Shown here: piece by piece, positions 33,054 to 41,315 of the stretch
Layout: every line of letters begins with the position of its first letter
Numbering within the stretch: the stretch's first letter is position 1
From: JAVBKE01 sp031554215
Lineage (GTDB): Bacteria > Bacillota > Bacilli > JARBTR01
Length of the DNA stretch: 52,042 bases
Assembly (NCBI GenBank): GCA_031554215.1
Contig: JAVBKF010000084.1
Coordinates: 1 to 52,042, forward strand
Reading direction: 5' to 3'
Notes under the pieces: generated by a model
The model's database searches: none
Told to the model about the DNA's origin: nothing
What the model saw: the letters and a program-made list of their open reading frames with translations, nothing else
Made by a program: the position numbers and the translations under genes

Positions 33054-33707
33054 TTACTGAACACTTGATTTTATTTGATTGATTGCCGCAGCCCGATCAC
33101 TTGCGCCAAACACAGCGTTTCCAGCCACCAAAATGGTTGCACCAGCAGCGACAACAGCCTTGGCTGTTTCCCTATTGATGCCGCCATCAATCATTAGCTC
33201 TGTGGATAGCTGGCGTGATTTAATCTGACCACTTAGCTTTTCGATTTTCGGAAGTACTGATGGAATGAATGTTTGTCCACCAAAGCCAGGATTGACTGAC
33301 ATCAGCATGACTAGATCAAGATCATCAAGAATGACATCAAGCATTTCAACCGGTGTAGCCGGATTCAGTACAACACCTGCTTGCAAACCAAGCGATTTAA
33401 TGAGCTGAATTGTCCGGTGCAAATGAACACATTCCTCGACATGAACTGAGATGATGTCAGCGCCTGCTTTTGCAAATAGTGGAATGTATTGATCTGGGTT
33501 CTTGATCATTAAATGAACATCAAGCGGTAGCTTTGTCAGTGGTCTTATTGCCTCAACGATAAGTGGACCAATCGTGATGTTAGGTACAAAATGACCATCC
33601 ATCACATCAATATGTATAAGATCGGCGCCTGCCTGATCAACTTCACGAATTTCTTCCCCCAGCTTTGCGAAATCGGCTGATAGGATTGATGGTGCGATTT
33701 TTACCAT
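33054..33707 (-). CDS. rpe: Ribulose-phosphate 3-epimerase
   Basis: Interconverts ribulose-5- and xylulose-5-phosphate. 217 residues from ATG 33707 (MVKIAPSILSADF), with CGAGGT nine bases upstream; the frame can be extended to 33734 inside rsgA but that part is not family-like. HIDVMDGHFVPN and MSVNPGFGGQ are conserved metal and phosphate sites. It begins one base after the rsgA stop codon. Confidence 0.97.
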   Translation of the reverse strand: MVKIAPSILSADFAKLGEEIREVDQAGADLIHIDVMDGHFVPNITIGPLIVEAIRPLTKLPLDVHLMIKNPDQYIPLFAKAGADIISVHVEECVHLHRTIQLIKSLGLQAGVVLNPATPVEMLDVILDDLDLVMLMSVNPGFGGQTFIPSVLPKIEKLSGQIKSRQLSTELMIDGGINRETAKAVVAAGATILVAGNAVFGASDRAAAINQIKSSVQ

Positions 33708-33708
33708 G

Positions 33709-34596
33709 TTAACGATACCTCGGCTTTCTTTCAATGATTTCCTCTAAGAATTGACAATAATGCTGGTAGCGGTATAAGCAAATCTCACCGCTCTCTACTT
33801 TTTCTTTTACAGCGCAAAACGACTCCTTGACATGAAGACACCCTCTGAATTTACAGTCAGCACTTGCTTTACTCATTTCAGGAAAGCAGTCCGCAAGTTC
33901 ATCTGATTCGATTTCACTAAAGTCAAGTGTGCTAAATCCCGGTGTATCAGCAACAAGTCCATTTCCAATTTCCATGAGTTCAACATGTCTAGTTGTGTGC
34001 TTACCACGTCCTAAATGGGTGGAAATTGATGCTGTTTCTAGCGATAGATTTGTATTTAATGCATTGAGTAGTGATGACTTCCCTACACCAGATTGACCTG
34101 CAAACACGGAAATTTTGTCTTCTAAATAGGGTCTGAACGCTTCTACGCCTCGGTTCGTTTCCGATGAGAGGAGCAAAACCTGGTAGCCAATCTGCTGATA
34201 CTCAGCGGAAAACTGTTTTATTTCATCTAGTTGTTTCTCCGTTAATAAATCAATTTTGCTAATACAAATAATCGGTTCAATCCCTTTATGCTCAATAAGG
34301 ACGAGAAAACGGTTGAGTAATAATGGACTGAAATCAGGCTCGATACTTGAGAACACAAGAATTACTTGATCAACGTTGGCTACTGCTGGACGAACAAGTT
34401 CATTGGCTCGTGGATCAATTTCGGTAATTGTGCCTTCATTTCTCTGGTCGATTTGGAACACGACAGAATCGCCAACAAGCGGCGATACTTTTCGGTTTCT
34501 AAAAATACCCCGCCCTCGGCATTGATAAATCTGTTCATGTTCATCTTGCACATAGTAAAAGCCACTTAATGCTTTAATAATTTTTCCTTTTGCCAT
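33709..34596 (-). CDS. rsgA: Ribosome small-subunit GTPase RsgA
   Basis: Circularly permuted GTPase checking 30S maturation (YloQ/CpgA). 295 residues: N-terminal OB fold, G domain with SKID (G4) before the P-loop GQSGVGKSS, DTPGFS, and a C-terminal zinc knuckle with CKFRGCLHVKESFC. GGGGGAGG precedes the ATG. It forms an operon with prpC-prkC and rpe; in B. subtilis CpgA is phosphorylated by PrkC. Confidence 0.97.
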   Translation of the reverse strand: MAKGKIIKALSGFYYVQDEHEQIYQCRGRGIFRNRKVSPLVGDSVVFQIDQRNEGTITEIDPRANELVRPAVANVDQVILVFSSIEPDFSPLLLNRFLVLIEHKGIEPIICISKIDLLTEKQLDEIKQFSAEYQQIGYQVLLLSSETNRGVEAFRPYLEDKISVFAGQSGVGKSSLLNALNTNLSLETASISTHLGRGKHTTRHVELMEIGNGLVADTPGFSTLDFSEIESDELADCFPEMSKASADCKFRGCLHVKESFCAVKEKVESGEICLYRYQHYCQFLEEIIERKPRYR

Positions 34597-34614
34597 GAAA
34601 CCTCCCCCAAATCG

Positions 34615-36630
34615 TTAGTAAGGTACCGTTTCTTCCGAAACAACTTTGTTATCAACTGTGACCCGAATCTGCCCGTCTGTTTCTTCATTTAGAACAAGTT
34701 CAACACTTTTTACCGTGTTCTCTGAAATCGTAAATGTCATTGCTGGCGAATTCATATTATGCTTTACGTCACTGATGTACACTTTCACTGTCTGCGGGTC
34801 ACCGTTTTGTCCCGTATAGTCAATAGAGACATCGACGGTCACGTCTTTTTCTTGTAATTCAGGTTCCGGTTCTGGCTCTGGTTCTGGCTCCGGTTCTTCT
34901 CCCTTAGAAACAACAACGGATACCGTCGATCCTGGATCGACCTTTGTTCCTGCTGCTGGTGATTGTGAAATGACTGATCCGCTTGGCACGGTGTCACTGT
35001 ATTGTTCTCCGCTAATCTGAATACGTATCCCTGCTTCATTGGCATAGTCATTCAATGCTTTACTGCTGTAGTCACGTAAATCTTTCAAAGCGATTTTGTC
35101 AGACCCTTTACTGACAGTGAGTGTAAGCACAGTTTTCGAGAAGCTGACTGTTTCACCTGGTTCAGGATCTTGAGCAATAATCGTGCCACTTGCATCTTCA
35201 CTGTTGACATAGTCGACCTTGACATCCTTGAATCCTGCATCATCAATCGTTTCTGAAATATCGTCATAGATGCGGCCAGTGTATTGAACAATCTCTTCCT
35301 TTTGGCTTCCCTTACTGTAGTAAAGATCGACTTTGCCGCCCTCTTCTAGCTTTTTACCTGCTGCAGGTTTCGTTTTGACAATCTTATCTTTCTCCACTTT
35401 ATCACTGGCTGTTGCCGTTTTCTTACCAATTTCAAAACCTTTGCTTTTCAGAACAGTTTGCGCTTGTTGGGTACTCATATTGGACACATCTGGTACCGTG
35501 ATTTCAGCGGGCTCAAATGTATCAGTGAAAAAGAAAGTAAATAAAAATACCACTGCGGCGACTGCTAGGATACCACCTAACCAAAGCAGGATTAGCTGCC
35601 CTTTTGTTTTCGGCTTCTTTGGCTTTTTTTTGTTGCCTTTTCCTTTTTTATCATTACCGTCAACAGCTTTTCCTTTTGATTGATTACCCAGGGCAAGTGC
35701 CCCAGTTGCTTCATCAAGTTGCTTTTGAGAAATTGCTGGAACCACTTTGGTAGCGTCATCGCACGCCATATCAGCTTGCGGTTCAACAAACTTCTCTTCA
35801 AACAATCGCTCAGGATCGAGGACAGTCTCTAAATCTTGCCCCATTTCCTCAACAGTTTGATAACGGTTTGCTGGACTTTTTGCGGTTGCCCGTAAGACAA
35901 CATTTTCGACACTTTGAGGAATTGCGGCGTTCCATTTTTTAATAGAAGGTGTTTCCGTTTGCAAATGTTTCAAAGCGATTGATACGGCAGAATCACCTGA
36001 AAACGGTAACGTACCTGTCAACAGTTCAAACATCACAATTCCGAGCGAATAGATGTCTGACTTGTAACTCGCCGCCCCACCACGTGCCTGCTCAGGCGAC
36101 AGATAATGGACTGATCCCAGTATTGCTGAATTTGTTTGTGTCAATGTTGCAGCAGAAACAGCTGTGGCAATACCAAAATCAGTCACTTTCACATTACCAT
36201 CCCGGTCTATCAAAATATTTTGCGGCTTAATATCGCGGTGCACGATTTGATTGCGATGGGCATGGGCAATCGCCGAAGTCAGTTGTTTCATGACATCTAG
36301 CACTTTCTCCATTGGAATTGGTGCAAATGTTTGAATATATTCTTTGAGTGTTAGGCCGTCAATGTATTCCATCACAAGAAAGCTGTTCCCGTTCTCCTCA
36401 CCGACATCAAGAATTGACACAATATTCGTGTGTGACAGGCTTGATGCTGAACGACCTTCGCGGTTAAATCGTCGCAAATAGTCAGGACTATTGTTAAAAT
36501 CCGTGCGAAGCACTTTGACAGCTACTTCCCGGTGTAAGATTAAGTCGGTAGCAAGGTAAACAATTGACATCCCGCCACTACCAACAACTCTCGATATCCG
36601 GTACCGATCACCAATTATTTTTCCAATCAC
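34615..36630 (-). CDS. prkC: Serine/threonine protein kinase with PASTA domains
   Basis: Membrane sensor kinase of the PrkC/PknB type that binds muropeptides and acts in growth and spore germination. 671 residues from a GTG overlapping the prpC stop. Kinase domain 1-270: glycine loop VGSGGMSIVYLA, K39, HRDIKPQN, DFG. A lysine-rich juxtamembrane stretch precedes one membrane segment at about 342-366, then three PASTA repeats (start points near TVPDVSNMS, VQYTGRIYDD and ALKDLRDYSS). After them a repeated Glu-Pro spacer of seven units leads to a final beta-rich domain of about 75 residues, which resembles the C-terminal domain of some Bacillus PrkC proteins. Confidence 0.96.
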   Translation of the reverse strand: MIGKIIGDRYRISRVVGSGGMSIVYLATDLILHREVAVKVLRTDFNNSPDYLRRFNREGRSASSLSHTNIVSILDVGEENGNSFLVMEYIDGLTLKEYIQTFAPIPMEKVLDVMKQLTSAIAHAHRNQIVHRDIKPQNILIDRDGNVKVTDFGIATAVSAATLTQTNSAILGSVHYLSPEQARGGAASYKSDIYSLGIVMFELLTGTLPFSGDSAVSIALKHLQTETPSIKKWNAAIPQSVENVVLRATAKSPANRYQTVEEMGQDLETVLDPERLFEEKFVEPQADMACDDATKVVPAISQKQLDEATGALALGNQSKGKAVDGNDKKGKGNKKKPKKPKTKGQLILLWLGGILAVAAVVFLFTFFFTDTFEPAEITVPDVSNMSTQQAQTVLKSKGFEIGKKTATASDKVEKDKIVKTKPAAGKKLEEGGKVDLYYSKGSQKEEIVQYTGRIYDDISETIDDAGFKDVKVDYVNSEDASGTIIAQDPEPGETVSFSKTVLTLTVSKGSDKIALKDLRDYSSKALNDYANEAGIRIQISGEQYSDTVPSGSVISQSPAAGTKVDPGSTVSVVVSKGEEPEPEPEPEPEPELQEKDVTVDVSIDYTGQNGDPQTVKVYISDVKHNMNSPAMTFTISENTVKSVELVLNEETDGQIRVTVDNKVVSEETVPY

Positions 36631-37385
36631 TGTCTGTTCCCCTCACTCTCTAAAGCACTTTGTTGCAGTAGAACAACAGAAATGTTATCTTCGCCCCCGT
36701 TTTCCTTTGCTTCCGAAATGAGGAGGCCAGCTGCAACGGAAAGGTCATCGCTACTTGTGACTAATAATCTTTCGATTTCTTGGTCGCTTACTTTTGTATA
36801 TAATCCATCTGTACAAAGAAGTAGCAGCTCGCCATTTTCTAAAAATATTGTTTTGATGTCTGCTGATACGGACTCCTTTGTTCCAAGTGCTTTTGTTAAA
36901 ACATTTTTTCGTGGGTGATGTTCAGCATCCTCTTTCGAGATTCCGCCTGTTTTCACTAGGTAATTAACATAAGAGTGATCCTCGGTAATTTGCTGCAAAC
37001 CATTCTTCCCATATGTATAGCAGCGAGAGTCACCAATGTGCGCAACGATCGTAAATTCAGTAGCACAAAGTGCAATCACGACAGTTGTTCCCATTCCCTC
37101 GCATTCACTATTTTCCGTTGCATGAGCAAATAGTAGCTGGTTAGTCGCTTCGATCTGCCTACTAAGCCATGCTTCTGCTTCTGCTGGACCAACGGGCTCT
37201 TCTAGCAAATGCCATGCCTTTTCAAAATGATCGACTGTCATTGAGCTGGCAATCTCGCCAGCTCTGTGTCCACCCATCCCGTCAGCCACAATTGCTAGAA
37301 CTTGTCCATTATGATTGAAAATATTTGCACTGTCTTCATTACAAGTGCGTACTAGACCAATATCTGATTGAAAGTAGGTTTTCAT
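36627..37385 (-). CDS. prpC: PP2C-type protein phosphatase PrpC
   Basis: Manganese-dependent serine/threonine phosphatase that reverses PrkC phosphorylation. 252 residues from ATG 37385 (MKTYFQSDIG) with GAGG six bases upstream. Motifs: RTCNEDS, DGMGGHRAGE, GDSRCYTY, DGLYTKV and GGEDNISVV. Its stop overlaps the prkC GTG. Confidence 0.96.
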   Translation of the reverse strand: MKTYFQSDIGLVRTCNEDSANIFNHNGQVLAIVADGMGGHRAGEIASSMTVDHFEKAWHLLEEPVGPAEAEAWLSRQIEATNQLLFAHATENSECEGMGTTVVIALCATEFTIVAHIGDSRCYTYGKNGLQQITEDHSYVNYLVKTGGISKEDAEHHPRKNVLTKALGTKESVSADIKTIFLENGELLLLCTDGLYTKVSDQEIERLLVTSSDDLSVAAGLLISEAKENGGEDNISVVLLQQSALESEGNRQ

Positions 37386-37424
37386 CACGTACCTCATTCC
37401 CGTTTATTCAGTCGCTTTCTTTTG

Positions 37425-38489
37425 CTACTTGTCAGTTTCTAACGTTTTGGCTCTTAGTTGACCACAGGCAGCGTCAATATCATGACCCTGTTCACGTCTA
37501 ATCGTGACATTAATCCCATGTTTTTTCAAGACTTTTTCAAATTGAAATATTTTTTCCTTCGATGTTCGCTGCTTATCTCGCTCCATCACATAGTTAATTG
37601 GAATTAAGTTCACATGACATTTGAGATGTTTAATCAGCTTCGCTAACCGCTCCGCCTCTTCCACTGAGTCATTTTCTCCGTTAATAAGGCCAAATTCAAA
37701 TGTGATTCTCCGGCCTGATTTCTCCGTATAGTACTTAACTGCTTTTAAGAGCTCGTCCAGTGGATAGGCTTTATTAATCGGCATCAGTTGTGAACGAAGC
37801 TCATCGGTTGTTGCGTGCAGTGAGATTGCAAAATTAATTTGCCACTTCTCATTAGTAAATTCATATATCTTCGGAATTATGCCACTTGTTGAAACTGTAA
37901 TATGACGTGCGCCAATGTTGAGGCTTTTCTCATGATTAATAATCCGAATAAACTGAACCAGTTGATCGTAGTTATCAAACGGCTCACCAATCCCCATGAC
38001 AACAACAGAGCTGACGCGCTCTTCTGATTCATCGAGCATTTTCTGAACTTTGACCACTTGCGCAACAATTTCCCCTGCTTCAAGATGACGCACAAGACCG
38101 CCAATAGAAGATGCACAGAAAGTACAACCAATCCGGCAACCCACTTGGGTCGTTACACATACAGAATAGCCATAATCATGTTTCATTAGTACAGTTTCGA
38201 TAGCATGACCATCATAGAGTTCAAATAAAAATTTCACTGTTCCATCAACCGATTGCTGTTCGACAACCGTTTCAAGTGTCGTAATTGAAAACTGGCTTGC
38301 GAGTTTTGTTCGTAGTGCCTTAGATACGTTTGACATCTCATCAAAGGTTGACACACGACTTTGATAAAGCCACTCATAAATTTGGTTGGCACGAAAAGGT
38401 TTCTCTCCTTCATGTGTCAACCAATCTTTAATTTGATCAAATGTTAATGAGTATATGGATGGTAAATAGGTTTCTGTAATTTCTGTCAA
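37425..38489 (-). CDS. rlmN: Dual-specificity RNA methyltransferase RlmN
   Basis: Radical-SAM enzyme methylating C2 of A2503 in 23S rRNA and A37 of some tRNAs. 354 residues from a TTG overlapping the rsmB stop. The cluster motif CRIGCTFCASS and the late CGQLRAKT cysteine are present. Confidence 0.96.
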   Translation of the reverse strand: MTEITETYLPSIYSLTFDQIKDWLTHEGEKPFRANQIYEWLYQSRVSTFDEMSNVSKALRTKLASQFSITTLETVVEQQSVDGTVKFLFELYDGHAIETVLMKHDYGYSVCVTTQVGCRIGCTFCASSIGGLVRHLEAGEIVAQVVKVQKMLDESEERVSSVVVMGIGEPFDNYDQLVQFIRIINHEKSLNIGARHITVSTSGIIPKIYEFTNEKWQINFAISLHATTDELRSQLMPINKAYPLDELLKAVKYYTEKSGRRITFEFGLINGENDSVEEAERLAKLIKHLKCHVNLIPINYVMERDKQRTSKEKIFQFEKVLKKHGINVTIRREQGHDIDAACGQLRAKTLETDK

Positions 38490-39826
38490 TGGGATGCCTT
38501 CTTTCTAAATGCAGCAATGAAAAATCCATCACTATTCATATGTTGCGGGTACACTTGAAGCATACCTTCATTTACATGGGAACGGATTTGTTCCGGTATC
38601 CGGTCTACCATTGTATGGTCGAGCTCAAATTCACTGTTTTGACTGAGGAAAGCGCTGACAACTTCCTCATTTTCTTCTCTATTCACTGTACAAGTGCTAT
38701 AAACAAGTGTACCACCCATTTTCACAAGCGGCGCAACTTTTGTTAATATATCCTCTTGAATCACCGAGAGACGTCTGACATCCGAGTAACTTTTCTCATA
38801 TTTCGCATCGGGTTTTCTCCGCAAGACACCGAGTCCCGTGCAAGGCGCATCCACGAGTATTCGGTCGAATGACCCTTGCTCAAATGCCTCTGCCGCTTTT
38901 CGCGCATCTAGCTCCTTGGTCACTAGGTTAGAAAATCCGAGCCTTGAAGCTGCTTTCTTAACAAGCTTAATCTTATGTTTATGAATATCAAGCGCAACAA
39001 CTTTTCCGCTTCCTTGTAACCGCTCAAGCAAATGCGTTGTTTTTCCGCCCGGTGCAGCACATGCGTCAAGAATCACATCACCATCTTGCGGATTTACGAC
39101 ATCTGCAACGAGCATCGAGCTAGCATCCTGAATCGTCAGGTACCCATCACGATGTGCGGCGGAAAATGCAATATTCCCACGGCTATTTTCAATGCAATCA
39201 GCCAAGACTGGGTGCGGCGATACGACGAATCCTTCATCTTCGAGCGAACGCAAGACAACGTCCCTTGTTGCTGCAGCCGCGTTGACACGCGCTGTTTGAA
39301 CTGGTGGCAACACATTCATCTCACAGATTTGCCTCGCAGTCTCGTAACCATACTGGTCAATCCAGAGCTGCGTAATCCAGCGCGGATGGCTCGTCGTGAT
39401 TGACAATCGCTCACAATCATCTTGCACCGTTTGGATGCTAGGTAACCCTTTGCGCTGAATATTTCTGAGCACGCCATTGACCACAGAAGCAATCCCCTCA
39501 TGCCCTTTCTTTTTTGCAATTTCCACCGCTTCATTCAGAATCGCGTGTTCAGGAATTTTATCCAAATAGACCATTTGATAGACTGAAAGCCGCAGTAACA
39601 TTTGTACCCAGTCCTCAACCCGTTTCTGTAAAAAGGGTTTCAAATAGAAGTCCAAAGTCAGCTTATACTGTAATGTACCGTAGACAATTTCCGTCAACAA
39701 CCCAGCATCTATTGGTTTCACCTGATGCTCTAGGATGGCTCCATTTAAAGCGATATTACTATAAGCCTGGTTCCGGTCAATATTGACCAGTAGTTCCAAG
39801 GCAATTTCCCGAACATTTTTATCCAT
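38486..39826 (-). CDS. rsmB: 16S rRNA m5C967 methyltransferase RsmB
   Basis: 446 residues from ATG 39826 (MDKNVREIALELL) with AGGAGAG just ahead. An N-terminal NusB-like RNA-binding domain is followed by the SAM domain DACAAPGGKTTHL, with the catalytic cysteines in DAPCTGLG and VYSTCTVNREENEE. It overlaps rlmN by four bases and follows the def-fmt gene. Confidence 0.97.
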   Translation of the reverse strand: MDKNVREIALELLVNIDRNQAYSNIALNGAILEHQVKPIDAGLLTEIVYGTLQYKLTLDFYLKPFLQKRVEDWVQMLLRLSVYQMVYLDKIPEHAILNEAVEIAKKKGHEGIASVVNGVLRNIQRKGLPSIQTVQDDCERLSITTSHPRWITQLWIDQYGYETARQICEMNVLPPVQTARVNAAAATRDVVLRSLEDEGFVVSPHPVLADCIENSRGNIAFSAAHRDGYLTIQDASSMLVADVVNPQDGDVILDACAAPGGKTTHLLERLQGSGKVVALDIHKHKIKLVKKAASRLGFSNLVTKELDARKAAEAFEQGSFDRILVDAPCTGLGVLRRKPDAKYEKSYSDVRRLSVIQEDILTKVAPLVKMGGTLVYSTCTVNREENEEVVSAFLSQNSEFELDHTMVDRIPEQIRSHVNEGMLQVYPQHMNSDGFFIAAFRKKASH

Positions 39827-39880
39827 GTTCTCTCCTATCATGTCAACAATATTTTCGTGTTCTTTCGTGCCCTTAGCACC

Positions 39881-41305
39881 TTACTCAAATCGTTCTCCAA
39901 CAATAAACGAGTGATTCCCGCGCAATAGCACTTCCGCTTTCATCCTCTTTTTCCCTGCTGGCTGCAGGTCTGTTAGTTTAATGGCTGTCTGGTTACCTGT
40001 TTGAACAAGGATGCCGTCTGCCAGAACAGCGACAATCTCACCCGGCTTCGCCGCTCTGTTTGGCGTAGCGCATTTTTCACCCCACCAAATCTTAACAACT
40101 TCACCTGCATAAGTGGTATAAGCGACAGGCCATGGATGCAACCCACGAATATGGTTGTACACCTCTTCCCCCGCTTGTTGGAAGTTTACCTGCTCTGTTT
40201 CTCGTTTAATATTACGAGCAAAAGTCGCTTTGCTATCATCTTGGGCTACTGGCTCGATCTCGTCAAGCAGTATCTTTGGCAGCGTTTCCGAGAGTAATTC
40301 AACACCAATGCTACTGAGCTTATCATGAAGGCTACCGGTATGATCTGATTCTTCAATTGGCAACTTACGGCTAGCAATCATATCACCTGCATCTAGGCGT
40401 TCCACCATATACATAATCGTCACGCCGGTCTCTTTCTTTCCCTCCATGATTGCATAATGGATAGGGGCACCACCTCTCAGTTCTGGCAGAAGTGAGGCAT
40501 GGACATTAATCGCACCATAAGCCGGATATTCTAGTAATTCCTTTGGCAAAATCTGTCCAAAAGCCGCTGTGACCAATAAATCTGGTTCAAATGCTATCAA
40601 TTTGGCAAGCTCAGCCGGTTCCCGCACCTTCTCAGGCTGCAACACAGGTATACCATGCGCCAGCGCGGCCACTTTCACCGGTGATGGTGTCAACACTTTT
40701 TTTCGTCCAACTGGTCTGTCTGGCTGCGTGACAACTGCAACAACATCATAGCCATCTGCAATGATTCTTTCTAGAATCGGCACGGAAAACATCGGTGTCC
40801 CCATGAAAACAATTCTTGTCTCTTTTACTTGCATCTCATTCAGCTCCTCTACAGTTGTATATTCTTCTACTAATTCAGTAAACAACCGACCATGTAAATG
40901 ATCAATCTCATGAAGAATCGTTCGCGCAAAATAGCCACTGGCTTTTAATTCAAAAAACGCCCCAAAACGATCTTGCGCCTTAATCGTCACGTGTTTCGGT
41001 CTTGTGACATAACCAAATACTTCTGGAATACTTAAACAGCCCTCTACGTCGTATTCCTGTCCTGAAGCCACGCACACCCTTGGATTCACCAGTTCATAGC
41101 ACACATCTTTTTCATCATCGACAACAATGCACGCCGACAAACTAACGCCAATTTGTGGTGCCGCAATGCCTGCGCCGTTCGCATCATCCATTGTGTCTAC
41201 CATATTATCAAGCAGTATCCCGAGTGCCTCATCGAAACGTTCAACTGACGCGCAAACTTGTTTCAACACTGGATCTGGTACTTTTACGATTGGTACAATT
41301 GCCAT
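39881..41305 (-). CDS. def-fmt: Fused peptide deformylase / methionyl-tRNA formyltransferase
   Basis: One 474-residue frame joins two enzymes normally encoded by adjacent genes. Residues 1-157 are a complete deformylase: GAGIAAPQIG (44-53), EGCLS with C90, and HEIDH at 132-136. From about 160 an intact formyltransferase follows (TRIVFMGTPMFSVPIL, VTQPDRPVGRKK, NVHASLLPELRGGAPIHYAI) to the usual C-terminal OB domain. There is no stop or frameshift at the joint. The joint retains GAGGAG (40849-40844) nine bases before an in-frame ATG at 40834 (M158), so free formyltransferase could also be made. The two activities add and remove the same formyl group. It lies 10 bases after priA. Confidence 0.95.
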   Translation of the reverse strand: MAIVPIVKVPDPVLKQVCASVERFDEALGILLDNMVDTMDDANGAGIAAPQIGVSLSACIVVDDEKDVCYELVNPRVCVASGQEYDVEGCLSIPEVFGYVTRPKHVTIKAQDRFGAFFELKASGYFARTILHEIDHLHGRLFTELVEEYTTVEELNEMQVKETRIVFMGTPMFSVPILERIIADGYDVVAVVTQPDRPVGRKKVLTPSPVKVAALAHGIPVLQPEKVREPAELAKLIAFEPDLLVTAAFGQILPKELLEYPAYGAINVHASLLPELRGGAPIHYAIMEGKKETGVTIMYMVERLDAGDMIASRKLPIEESDHTGSLHDKLSSIGVELLSETLPKILLDEIEPVAQDDSKATFARNIKRETEQVNFQQAGEEVYNHIRGLHPWPVAYTTYAGEVVKIWWGEKCATPNRAAKPGEIVAVLADGILVQTGNQTAIKLTDLQPAGKKRMKAEVLLRGNHSFIVGERFE

Positions 41306-41315
41306 CTATTTTCAC

